A DNA stretch of 64,000 nt from Bacteroidales bacterium (GTDB lineage Bacteria; Bacteroidota; Bacteroidia; Bacteroidales; Bacteroidaceae), in NCBI GenBank assembly GCA_004554665.1, contig SFKY01000005.1:4616-68615 (forward strand), read 5' to 3'. Each line of letters starts with the position of its first letter. The stretch's first letter is position 1. Shown here in pieces: positions 1 through 8,216 of this stretch. A program made the position numbers and the translations under genes. The notes below the pieces were generated by a model, which was not told the DNA's origin, did not search any database, and worked only from the letters and a program-made list of their open reading frames with translations.

Positions 1-816
1 GGACGGCAACGCATCGTGCTGGCCAAGAATCTGGACAAGCGACCGCACCGGCTGCGCCTGCAGCGTGCCTGCGAGGGCGGCGGACGCACCACGGTCTATG
101 GCTTCTATGTGCCGCGGGGCGGTACGCTGGCTGCCGTGGCACCGCGCGAACGCATGATAGAGGTGTACGGCGACAGCTATACCTGCGGCTACGGGTCTGA
201 CTCGCCCGACCACAAGGAGCACTTCAAGATAGAAAGCGAGAACGTGGACCATGCCTACGCCTGCATCATCGCCCGGTACTTCGGGGCCGACTATGCCATC
301 CAGGCCCATTCGGGACAGGGCATGGTGCGCAACTTCAACGACAAGAAGCAGCGGTCAGACTATACCATGCTCAATCGCCACACGCAGGTGTTCGACAACG
401 AGCGTGAGCCGGCCTACACATTCGACCGCTACCAGCCCAGCCTCATCATGATCAATCTGGGCACCAACGATTTCTCGCGCGAGGTGCAGCCGCGTCCCAA
501 CCAGTACACCGACAACTACATGAAGATGATCCGCAGCCTGCGGAGCCACTACGGCAACGAGGTACCGATACTCTGTATCCTTCCCCACTCGGCGAGCAAG
601 TACCTGCAGGTGAGTTTTGAGGAGTTGCGCAAGTGCTGCTACGCCGACAAGCAGGTGTACTTTGCCGAGCCCATGCTGGAGATTCTGCGCGATCAGCGCG
701 ACTTCGGGGCAGACGGGCATCCCAACTACCAGGGCCACCGCAAGATAGCGATGAAGCTGATACCGCAGATCTCGCGTATCATGAACTGGGACATGGAGGA
801 CAAGGTGGTGAAATAG
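1..816 (+). CDS. SGNH/GDSL hydrolase, carbohydrate esterase family 2-like (5' end outside window)
   Basis: The reading frame is open to the left window edge, so this is the C-terminal part (271 residues visible) of a longer protein. Block I of the SGNH fold is seen as EVYGDSYTCGYG, block III as NLGTNDFS, and the catalytic Asp/His block as DGHPNYQGHRKIA near the end. A short beta-rich segment precedes the serine block, which is the domain order of CE2 acetyl-xylan esterases (jelly roll then SGNH). In that family the enzyme removes O-acetyl groups from plant or other polysaccharides. The gene ends 38 bases before a GH20 glycosidase on the same strand, so the two may be co-transcribed. The family is clear; CE2 membership and substrate are inference. 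The signal peptide, if any, is not visible. Confidence 0.85.
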   Translation, partial: GRQRIVLAKNLDKRPHRLRLQRACEGGGRTTVYGFYVPRGGTLAAVAPRERMIEVYGDSYTCGYGSDSPDHKEHFKIESENVDHAYACIIARYFGADYAIQAHSGQGMVRNFNDKKQRSDYTMLNRHTQVFDNEREPAYTFDRYQPSLIMINLGTNDFSREVQPRPNQYTDNYMKMIRSLRSHYGNEVPILCILPHSASKYLQVSFEELRKCCYADKQVYFAEPMLEILRDQRDFGADGHPNYQGHRKIAMKLIPQISRIMNWDMEDKVVK

Positions 817-854
817 ACAAGAATATGTAAGGAATAAATCCCAATAAAACAATT

Positions 855-2501
855 ATGAGAAAAGTACTGACAGCATTAGCGTTTATGGCAGCGATCGTCT
901 GCCACGCTACGGAGGCCGACTACCGCGTAGTACCCCTCCCACAGAGTATCAACAGTGTCAAGGGAGAGCCCTTCGTGCTCGACGAGACACGCCAGATTGT
1001 GTACCAAGGCGATGAGAACATGGCCCGCAACGCACGCTTCTTTGCCGACTATATCGCCGAGAAGACGCACCTGAGCCTGCAGGTGGCTGCCGCCGACAAG
1101 AAGAATGTGAAGGGCAATGTGCTGCTCGGCATCGACAGCAAGATCCAGGAGGCCGAGGGCTACCGCATCGAGGTGAGCGCCAAGGGCGTGCGCGTGATGG
1201 GCAGCACACCGGCCGGCGTATTCTACGGTATCCAGACCCTGCGCAAGAGCTTGCCGCTGCAGGAGGCCAAGGCTGCCGTGACCCTGCCCGCAGCCCTCAT
1301 CACCGACGCTCCCCGCTTCAGCTACCGCGGCATGCACCTCGACTGTGCCCGCCACATGTTCTCGGTAGACTTTGTGAAGGAGTACATCGACCTGCTGGCA
1401 CTGCACAATATGAACCGTTTCCACTGGCACCTCACTGAGGACCAAGGCTGGCGCATCGAGATCAAGAAGTATCCGCGTCTGGCCGAGGTGGCCGCATGGC
1501 GCTCGGGCACCACGCTGAGCCACAACTCTGACGTGGACGACGGCATACGCTACGGTGGCTACTACACACAGGCCCAGATCCGCGAAATAGTGAAGTATGC
1601 GGCAGACCGCTACGTGGAGATCATCCCCGAGATTGACATGCCGGGCCACATGCTGGCCGTGCTGGCCGCCTATCCCGAACTGGGATGTACGGGCGGACCG
1701 TACGAGGTGGGCCACTTCTGGGGTGTGTACAGGGATATCCTGTGCGCCGGCAACCCCAAGGTGTACGAGTTTCTGAAAGATGTGCTCGACGAGGTTTGCG
1801 ACCTCTTCCCCTCTGAGTATATCCACATCGGTGGCGACGAGGCACCCAAGATGAAATGGAAGGAGTGCCCCAAGTGCCAGGCCATGATCCAGAAACTGGG
1901 CATACAGGCTGGCGAGAAACAGAGCAAGGAAGACCGTCTGCAGGGCTACTTCGCGATGGAGATGCAGAAGTATCTGGCCGGCAAGGGCCGCAAGATCATA
2001 GGCTGGGACGAGCTGCTGGAGTGCAACGTGGACCAGACGGCCGCCATCATGTCTTGGCGCGGTGCAGGCCCCGGTGCCGAGGCTGCCGCCAAAGGCCACG
2101 ACGTGGTGATGAGTCCTAACTCTCATGCTTACTTCGACCACTACCAGACTGACAAGCAGTGGAACGAGCCGCTCCTCATCGGCGGCAACCTGCCTATCGA
2201 GAAGACCTACAGCCTGGAGCCGATTCCAGAGGGAGCCTCTGCCGAGACCGCAGCCCACATCCTGGGCGTGCAAGCCAACCTGTGGACAGAGTATATCGGC
2301 TGCAACCAGCTGGCCGAGTACCAGATATTGCCCCGTATGGGCGCACTCTGCGAGGTGCAGTGGATGCAGCCCGACAAGAAAGACTTCAAGGACTTTGTGA
2401 AGCGTGTGGAGAGCCTGCGTCTCTACTACGAGTTCAAGGGCTATACCTACGCCAAGCACCTCTGGCCAGAACTCTACCTGAAGGGCTCGAGAGGCCTGTA
2501 A
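855..2501 (+). CDS. beta-N-acetylhexosaminidase, GH20
   Basis: Secreted 548-residue GH20 enzyme that would release terminal beta-linked GlcNAc or GalNAc. A signal peptide (MRKVLTALAFMAAIVCHA) is followed by the small GH20b-type alpha/beta domain and then a TIM barrel opening with YRGMHLDCARHMF. The catalytic pair is visible as HIGGDEAP at residues 324-331 (Asp328, Glu329), and a Trp-rich C-terminal barrel segment (QANLWTEYIG) follows. Length is normal for the family. No lipobox is seen, so a periplasmic or secreted location is likely. It probably shares a transcript with the upstream esterase. A strong hairpin lies just after the stop. Confidence 0.95.
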   Translation: MRKVLTALAFMAAIVCHATEADYRVVPLPQSINSVKGEPFVLDETRQIVYQGDENMARNARFFADYIAEKTHLSLQVAAADKKNVKGNVLLGIDSKIQEAEGYRIEVSAKGVRVMGSTPAGVFYGIQTLRKSLPLQEAKAAVTLPAALITDAPRFSYRGMHLDCARHMFSVDFVKEYIDLLALHNMNRFHWHLTEDQGWRIEIKKYPRLAEVAAWRSGTTLSHNSDVDDGIRYGGYYTQAQIREIVKYAADRYVEIIPEIDMPGHMLAVLAAYPELGCTGGPYEVGHFWGVYRDILCAGNPKVYEFLKDVLDEVCDLFPSEYIHIGGDEAPKMKWKECPKCQAMIQKLGIQAGEKQSKEDRLQGYFAMEMQKYLAGKGRKIIGWDELLECNVDQTAAIMSWRGAGPGAEAAAKGHDVVMSPNSHAYFDHYQTDKQWNEPLLIGGNLPIEKTYSLEPIPEGASAETAAHILGVQANLWTEYIGCNQLAEYQILPRMGALCEVQWMQPDKKDFKDFVKRVESLRLYYEFKGYTYAKHLWPELYLKGSRGL

Positions 2502-2523
2502 ACGGTCTTGCAGCCCTATCAAC

Positions 2524-2561
2524 GACAAGAGGATGTGCCCAAAGCGACACATCCTCTTGTC
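2524..2561. terminator. hairpin between GH20 gene and convergent tRNA
   Basis: A perfect 14-bp stem (2524-2537 with 2548-2561) with a 10-base loop sits 22 bases after the GH20 stop. There is no clear T tract on either side, so it could be a terminator for both directions or an RNA-stability element. It lies between convergent transcription units. Confidence 0.6.
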
Positions 2562-2593
2562 ATGAATATACAAGATTCATCAGAAACCGAAAG

Positions 2594-2665
2594 TGATCCC
2601 GCCGAGAATCGAACTCGGATCAAAGGTTTAGGAAACCTCCGTTCTATCCATTTAACTACGGGACC
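2594..2665 (-). tRNA. tRNA-Arg (anticodon CCU)
   Basis: On the minus strand a 72-nt cloverleaf can be drawn. The acceptor stem is GGTCCCG with CGGGATC plus discriminator A. The anticodon stem GAGGT/ACCTT encloses the loop TTCCTAA, giving anticodon CCT. The T arm is CCGAG-TTCGATT-CTCGG. CCA is not encoded. The anticodon reads AGG, a rare codon in such GC-rich genes. Confidence 0.93.
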
Positions 2666-2676
2666 AGAATCGGATG

Positions 2677-2684
2677 CAAAGGTA
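2677..2684 (-). promoter_or_regulatory. -7 box for tRNA-Arg
   Basis: On the minus strand TACCTTTG matches the Bacteroidetes -7 consensus TAnnTTTG and lies 11 bases upstream of the mature tRNA 5' end. A matching -33 TTTG was not found at the usual 19-20 base spacing. Confidence 0.5.
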
Positions 2685-2769
2685 CGCAATTAAATTAATA
2701 TATTAAAAAAAGATAGGATGTTTTTTTATGTAATTAAACTTTTATGTACAGAGAGCGTCCTACTATCGT

Positions 2770-5259
2770 ATGAACCGGTTAATACTCTGTTTGCTGCTGG
2801 CAGTGACTGCCACAGCTGCCTATGCACAAGGCTCCATCAAGGGAAAAGTATTGGATAAGGGCACCAATGCCCCTATCGAGTTTGTCAACGTCGTGATAGC
2901 CTCAAAGACCGACACCACGAAGACGGTTACCGGTGCCATCACCGACATAGACGGCCGTTTTAAGGTAAGCGGACTGGCCGATGGCACCTATCTCATCACG
3001 TTTTCGTATATGGGTTACAAGACCGTGCGGCGCAATGCCGTCATCAGCGCCCAGAACAAGTCGGTATCCTTTGCGGCCGTGTATATGAGCGAAGACGCAA
3101 GGATGCTGAAAGAAGTACAGGTGACGGGACAAAAGTCGGCGATGAAACTGGAGGTGGACCGCAAGTCGTTTGACGTGAGCCAACTGGTATCCAATGCCGG
3201 ACAGGCTGCCAGCGATGTGCTGGAGAATATCCCCTCTGTAGAGGTGGACAACGACGGCAACATCTCCCTACGCGGCAACGAGAGCGTGGAGGTGTGGATC
3301 AACGGCAAGGCCAGTGGACTGACCTCCGACAACCGGGCACAGATCCTACAACAGTTGCCGGCAGAGAGCATCGAGCGGATAGAGGTCATCGACAACCCGT
3401 CGGCCAAATTTTCGGCCGAGGGTTCGGCCGGCATCATCAACATCGTGCTCAAGAAAGACCGCAAGCCCGGTTACTACGGCTCGGTGGAACTGGGAGGCAA
3501 CACAAGGGGCGGCGCGTCGACCAGTGCCAACATCAATATGAACAGCGCCAAGCTCGATGCCTATCTCAACGTGGGCTACCGCCACCGCAAGAACGAGGGC
3601 AAGACGCAGAGCGAACAGCTCTTCCCCATGAGCAACCAGTACCAGAACTACAACAGCAGGACTTCCAACATGGGCAACGGCCTCTTCTCGCGTGCGGGAG
3701 TCACTTGGCACGCCACGGGCAAAGACGACTTCAGTCTGAGCGGCATGACCATGCAGGGCAAGCACTTCAACTGGTCCAACACGCCTTACCACTATGGCAC
3801 GGTGGGTGCCCCGCAAGACTCCAAGCTCATGATGCGCAAGACCAAGGGCGTGGGCGATATGGATATGCTGCATGGAGAGTTCAACTACCGGCACAATTTC
3901 ACCGACCGCCACTTCCTCGACCTCACCGTGAGCTACGACAAGTGGAAGGGAGACAACGACAACTTCTACCAAGACTCGACGGCTTATTTTACCGATCCCG
4001 TGCAGCCCACCGCGTACGCCTATCAGTGGCGCCCGATGTACATGAACAACAAGGCTTGGGAGGTGAAACTCGACTACGAGAATCCCATTACCGAGCAGTT
4101 TAAGATACAGGCCGGCTACCAAGGCCGTTTCTCGCACGAGAACACGCCCCAGGAATCGTGGGCAGACTACACCTCGTGGGAGGGCAAGCAGCTCACCGAA
4201 GAGCGCGAACTCTTCAACAGGTTCATCTACGACATGGATCTCCATGCCCTCTACTTCACAGCCCAGTACCAGTTGGGCAAATTGGGTATCATGGGCGGCC
4301 TCCGCGGGGAGTACTGGAAAGTAAACACCGAGAGCTACACATGGGAGCAGGAGCACGACGCCTCACTGCGCGATGTGCCTTTCAAGAAAGACTACTTCCA
4401 ACTGTTCCCCAGCCTCTTCCTGAGCTATCAGCTCACAGACAACGACCAGCTGCAGCTCAACTATACCCGCCGCCTGCGCCGGCCCTGGGGCGGACAGCTC
4501 AACTCGTTCCGCGACACTCGCGATGCCACTACCATCTCCTTCGGTAACCCCGAGCTCACGCCCGAGTTCTCCAATTCGTTCTCGTTCAACTATCTCCGTA
4601 CCTGGACCGAGCACTCTCTGCTTATCAGTGCCTACTACCGGCCTACGACCGATGTGATGCAGCGCATCAGTTGGCACGAGCCAGAAACGGGCATCATGTA
4701 TTCTACCACAAAGAATGTGGCCAAGAGCCAAAGTTCGGGTGTGGAAGCAACGCTGAAAAACAAGTTTTTCCGCATTCTTGACCTGACAACCAATGTGAAT
4801 GCGTACTACTTTAAGCTCAACGGATTCAGTTATGTGATAGACGACCAGAACATCACCGGAGAGGGCAACTCCAACTTCACTTGGAACGCCCGTGTGCAGG
4901 CCAGCCTCATCCTGCCTTACGACATCTCCGTCCAGTTGGGTGGCCGCTTGCGCTCCCGCCAGGTCATCACACAGGGTTACCGCAAGAGCAACTACAACAT
5001 GGACTTCGGCGTGCGCAAGAATTTCTTCAACAAGAAGTTCACCGTATCGCTCAACTGCCGCGATGTGTTCAATACCCGCCAGTTTGAGACCTTCACCAGC
5101 AGCGACACCTTCACACGCCACCAGCTCAACAAGCGTGGAAGCCGCGCCCTGAATCTTACGCTCAGCTGGAACTTCGGCTCTGCCAAGAAGAAGCCGAACC
5201 AACGCGATGTGGAAGACATGGACCCGAACGAAAACTATAACGGAGGCGAAGATATGTAA
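2770..5259 (+). CDS. TonB-dependent receptor / outer-membrane beta-barrel family protein
   Basis: 829-residue outer-membrane protein. It has a signal peptide ending in AYAQ, a carboxypeptidase-regulatory-like beta-sandwich at about residues 22-105 (GKVLDKGTNAPIEFVNVVI), and a TonB plug at about 120-230 (ASDVLENIPSVEVDNDG, followed by GSAGIINIVLKKD). The rest is a long C-terminal barrel of alternating aromatic and polar strands. This order is that of the outer membrane beta-barrel proteins of Bacteroidetes, not of SusC, because there is no SusC signature and no SusD neighbour. It would bind and import an unknown ligand using TonB energy. The C-terminus runs past the last barrel strand into an acidic tail (DVEDMDPNENYNGGEDM). 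Substrate cannot be read from the sequence. Confidence 0.9.
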   Translation: MNRLILCLLLAVTATAAYAQGSIKGKVLDKGTNAPIEFVNVVIASKTDTTKTVTGAITDIDGRFKVSGLADGTYLITFSYMGYKTVRRNAVISAQNKSVSFAAVYMSEDARMLKEVQVTGQKSAMKLEVDRKSFDVSQLVSNAGQAASDVLENIPSVEVDNDGNISLRGNESVEVWINGKASGLTSDNRAQILQQLPAESIERIEVIDNPSAKFSAEGSAGIINIVLKKDRKPGYYGSVELGGNTRGGASTSANINMNSAKLDAYLNVGYRHRKNEGKTQSEQLFPMSNQYQNYNSRTSNMGNGLFSRAGVTWHATGKDDFSLSGMTMQGKHFNWSNTPYHYGTVGAPQDSKLMMRKTKGVGDMDMLHGEFNYRHNFTDRHFLDLTVSYDKWKGDNDNFYQDSTAYFTDPVQPTAYAYQWRPMYMNNKAWEVKLDYENPITEQFKIQAGYQGRFSHENTPQESWADYTSWEGKQLTEERELFNRFIYDMDLHALYFTAQYQLGKLGIMGGLRGEYWKVNTESYTWEQEHDASLRDVPFKKDYFQLFPSLFLSYQLTDNDQLQLNYTRRLRRPWGGQLNSFRDTRDATTISFGNPELTPEFSNSFSFNYLRTWTEHSLLISAYYRPTTDVMQRISWHEPETGIMYSTTKNVAKSQSSGVEATLKNKFFRILDLTTNVNAYYFKLNGFSYVIDDQNITGEGNSNFTWNARVQASLILPYDISVQLGGRLRSRQVITQGYRKSNYNMDFGVRKNFFNKKFTVSLNCRDVFNTRQFETFTSSDTFTRHQLNKRGSRALNLTLSWNFGSAKKKPNQRDVEDMDPNENYNGGEDM

Positions 5260-5344
5260 CCACCGCTCCCCATCTCCCACCTTGAGGCTGCCTTTGCAGG
5301 TACGCCGACACATCTACGGCAAAGAGAAGCCACCTTTGCCACTG

Positions 5345-5403
5345 CCAAATGCCACAATTAGCGCGCTAATTGCCGTCTTTAGCACGCTAATTGTGGCATT
5401 TAG
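5345..5403. repeat. 17-bp unit repeat array, copy 1 (three units)
   Basis: Three 17-bp units start at 5345, 5366 and 5387, a 21-bp period with 4-base spacers. The outer two form a perfect 17-bp inverted repeat (5347-5363 with 5385-5401). The last unit reads CTAATTGTGGCATTTAG. Related arrays lie at 17476-17556, 27449-27509, 37461-37520 and 47205-47265. It stands downstream of the receptor gene and could also act as its transcript end. Confidence 0.8.
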
Positions 5404-5532
5404 CATAAATAATCACCACCTACGTCCCTCACCTACGCATCTCTGGTCAGCGATCAAGCTGTTTCACAAATAATTTAAATGTATTTTCACCAATCCTCAA
5501 AATATTAAATATGTGATTCTTTTGTTATAAAT

Positions 5533-5563
5533 TTTGCGAGTATAAAAAATAATTGTACATTTG
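5533..5563 (+). promoter_or_regulatory. promoter of the 37-residue peptide gene
   Basis: TTTG (5533-5536) and TACATTTG (5556-5563) are separated by 19 bases, an exact match to the Bacteroidetes -33/-7 promoter. The predicted start of transcription lies about 35-40 bases before the ATG at 5606. Confidence 0.75.
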
Positions 5564-5605
5564 TAATGTGAATTGCTATTAAGTATTAATTTAAATTTTA
5601 AGATT

Positions 5606-5719
5606 ATGAACAAGAGCACAAAATTTATTGCCGTTATTTGCGGACTCTTGTTAACAATGGTATTTTTGGTTAGCTTTACAAATGCTGTAAACTTTAAGAA
5701 CCAAAATAAATGTCTGTAG
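5606..5719 (+). CDS. small hydrophobic peptide, 37 residues
   Basis: An ATG at 5606 opens a 37-codon frame. The N-terminus is MNKSTKFIAVICGLLL, and the hydrophobic run continues to about residue 24 (TMVFLVSF), followed by a polar tail NAVNFKNQNKCL. It looks like a signal peptide plus a short mature peptide, or a single membrane segment. A good promoter (5533-5563) stands just upstream, and the gene is followed 129 bases later by an outer-membrane barrel gene. Codon use is AT-rich compared with its neighbours. I do not recognise a family. It could be a secreted signal or precursor peptide, a small membrane protein, or a chance frame under a real promoter. Confidence 0.5.
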   Translation: MNKSTKFIAVICGLLLTMVFLVSFTNAVNFKNQNKCL

Positions 5720-5848
5720 GGACATTATTAGACTTAGGTTCTGCGCTATAAAAGTTCCCCAAGAAACTATATAATTTGCACTAAAGAATTAGCAAACTCT
5801 GCAACTCAGATTTTACGCTATAAATGCCTAACCTTAAAAACATCATCT

Positions 5849-8113
5849 ATGCGAATCCATCTGTTTCACCAACTCTGCATATTGGGCATGCTTCTGTGGG
5901 CATTTGCCGCCCCCTCATTGGCCCAGACCCCGAAAAGCATACATATTACCGATGCCGATGGCCGCGACGTGCCCCGGCTGGGCATGACCGTACAGCTGTG
6001 TGGGCAAACGTTCAGATTGCGCACCGACAATCAGGGTACAGCCACGCTGCCACAGAGTGCAGAGACCGGATGCACCGAGGCGAGGATACAGATAAGCTCA
6101 AAACTCTACGCACCGCTCGACACGCTCATACGCATTGCCGGCAGCAGTACACCGTGGCAGATAGTGCTACGACCAGCCGAGAAAACGTTGCGCGAGGTAA
6201 ACGTGGTGGCATACCAAAAGATAGCCCAGAACGATGCGGAAAAGAGTGTGTACAGGATAGACCCACGCGCCTTTCTCAAAACATCAAAGGCCGATGAAGC
6301 ACTCAACTTCTTGCCCGGCGTGGAGGCCGAGCGCGGCCAATATACGCTGGTGGGGAGAGACCGGACGGCACGGCTGAAGATAAATGGAGAACCCGCATCC
6401 AAGCAAGAACTGCAAGCGTTGCGTATCAGTGAGATAGAACATGTGGAGGTGCGCGAGATAACCAAGGACGACAACGACAGGTTTGCCGGCGAGATAAACA
6501 TTGTAAAGAAACGGCATGAGCAACCGCTGTTTAATGCCACGTTGCGAACATGGACGGGTACCATACACCATCAGTTGGGTACCTACGACGACTTTAATTT
6601 CCAGAACAAGCACTGGGATATCAGAGCATTCGTCAACCTGCTGCGCAGCCATCAAGACAATACCACCCACCTACACCGCAACTATCTTGCCACAGACGGC
6701 AGCATTATCTCTACCCAAACCATGACCAACAATGCCTACATATCGGTATGGCAGGAGAGCGAGGGACTCAAGGCGGCATGGTTTCCCAACAAGAAACTGA
6801 CTCTCAACGTGGCCCTGTCGCACTCCACCTACGGAGGTGAGACCGACCAGCACATATACGATTTCGACCAGAGCGCATACATGGTACACAGCAAGGACAA
6901 GATGGAAACCTTTAACGCTTATGCCAATGCCAAGTACGCACTGAACGACAAAAACCGGCTGTTGCTCAAGACAGCCTTTACCTATTATCGCACCCCCTAC
7001 ACTTTCTGCACCCATCCCGAGTACAACTACAAGTCGGCCATGCGAAACTATACCATAGAGATAGGTTCGGAACACAGAATAAAGCTGCTGGGCGGCACCC
7101 ACGATATCACTTCGGCACTGCGCAACACGACCCGACAAAACATCACCTCGTCGGGCGGCACCGAGACTTACAGCATACAGCAACTGAGTCTGACAGACGT
7201 ACACTCGTTTAACAAGCAGTTGTCTTACTTCCTCATACTCAAGGGCGAGACCGACAACCAGGGCGGCCGGAGATTTACCAGCTTTCAACCACAGTTGCGG
7301 CTCAACTACAATCTGCCCCACCGCACTACCCTCTCTGCCACCTACGAGCGGCGCGTGATGCGGCCCAGCATCAAGTTTCTGAATAGCGATACGCTGATGA
7401 ACAATCTGCCGGAACGTATAGTGGGCAACAATCAGTTGGAAGCAATGCACAGCGATGCCCTCATTCTCTCGTTTAAGAAACAAATCAAGGGGTCGTATCT
7501 TACCACCACACTCAACCTTAACCGCACGGCCAAACTGATAGACCAAATCTATCTGGACGATACAGACTATAACGTAACGACTTATGCCAATATAGGCAAC
7601 TGTCGCAGTGCCACGCTGAGCGTAAACTATACACGCAGACTGTGCAACCACCGTATGAATCTGTCGGTCACAGCGCGCGGTTTTTACAAACATTACGACA
7701 TCGCCTCGCCATACGAAGACAATGCGCTCATCGTACCCTCGGCCGGATGGGGATGGAACACCACACTCAACATGAGTTATCTCTCTACCCGCAATTGGAT
7801 ATATTCGCTTCAAGTCACCTATAAACCCAAGGAGTATGCACTGGCACAAATCATGCACAAGCATCCGCAATTCAACGGCATGATACAGAAAAACATTCTG
7901 AAAGACAAGGTGTCGCTCTCGCTCGGATACCTGTGCCCATTCGTGTATTGTGTCACCGAGCGTAGTGAATACAACCTACGCCATCTGCAGCAACGCAAAG
8001 ATTTTAAGATAGGCTATAGCAACATCACATTCAGCATTGCGCTGAATATAGGCAAGTGGTTCCGCCAGCGGTCTGTTACACACGATGCCACCAGCGATGA
8101 TATCAATCTGTAA
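5849..8113 (+). CDS. outer-membrane beta-barrel (TonB-dependent receptor-like) protein
   Basis: 754 residues. The signal peptide ends near APSLAQ. A diverged beta-sandwich (about 25-110) comes next, then a plug-like domain (about 125-225: EALNFLPGVEAERGQYTLVG, then RFAGEINIVKKR), then a barrel with a final strand (ITFSIALNIGKWF). The plug resembles that of the protein at 2770 but the protein is shorter, and the N-terminal domain is far from the usual carboxypeptidase-like pattern. It follows the 37-residue peptide gene on the same strand, so peptide and barrel may be functionally linked. The ligand is unknown. The alternative start at 5824 lies in another frame and is not supported. Confidence 0.85.
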   Translation: MRIHLFHQLCILGMLLWAFAAPSLAQTPKSIHITDADGRDVPRLGMTVQLCGQTFRLRTDNQGTATLPQSAETGCTEARIQISSKLYAPLDTLIRIAGSSTPWQIVLRPAEKTLREVNVVAYQKIAQNDAEKSVYRIDPRAFLKTSKADEALNFLPGVEAERGQYTLVGRDRTARLKINGEPASKQELQALRISEIEHVEVREITKDDNDRFAGEINIVKKRHEQPLFNATLRTWTGTIHHQLGTYDDFNFQNKHWDIRAFVNLLRSHQDNTTHLHRNYLATDGSIISTQTMTNNAYISVWQESEGLKAAWFPNKKLTLNVALSHSTYGGETDQHIYDFDQSAYMVHSKDKMETFNAYANAKYALNDKNRLLLKTAFTYYRTPYTFCTHPEYNYKSAMRNYTIEIGSEHRIKLLGGTHDITSALRNTTRQNITSSGGTETYSIQQLSLTDVHSFNKQLSYFLILKGETDNQGGRRFTSFQPQLRLNYNLPHRTTLSATYERRVMRPSIKFLNSDTLMNNLPERIVGNNQLEAMHSDALILSFKKQIKGSYLTTTLNLNRTAKLIDQIYLDDTDYNVTTYANIGNCRSATLSVNYTRRLCNHRMNLSVTARGFYKHYDIASPYEDNALIVPSAGWGWNTTLNMSYLSTRNWIYSLQVTYKPKEYALAQIMHKHPQFNGMIQKNILKDKVSLSLGYLCPFVYCVTERSEYNLRHLQQRKDFKIGYSNITFSIALNIGKWFRQRSVTHDATSDDINL

Positions 8114-8156
8114 ATCATTGATACACACTTCCGGCAATATGTTTTCACGCTTTTCG

Positions 8157-8188
8157 TTTGGCAAATCCATTTCTTTTGCCTAATTTTG
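8157..8188 (+). promoter_or_regulatory. promoter of the GH92 gene
   Basis: TTTG (8157-8160) and TAATTTTG (8181-8188) with a 20-base spacer match the Bacteroidetes promoter. The start codon lies 28 bases after the -7 box. Confidence 0.7.
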
Positions 8189-8216
8189 CAAGCGTCAACA
8201 ACTATTCGTTTTTATC

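Larger units (their letters stand above)
5260..5605. other. intergenic region with repeat array, then AT-rich promoter region
   Basis: The first part is GC-rich and holds the repeat array at 5345-5403. From about 5405 the sequence becomes AT-rich and ends in the promoter of the small peptide gene at 5606. No other gene is visible. Confidence 0.6.

Noticed and set aside
876..2573. Long open frame on the minus strand opposite the GH20 gene (565 codons)
   Set aside because: It mirrors the GC-rich codon pattern of the real gene, shows His/Leu/Val-rich low-complexity translation and no domain. Similar antisense frames opposite most genes here were rejected for the same reason.
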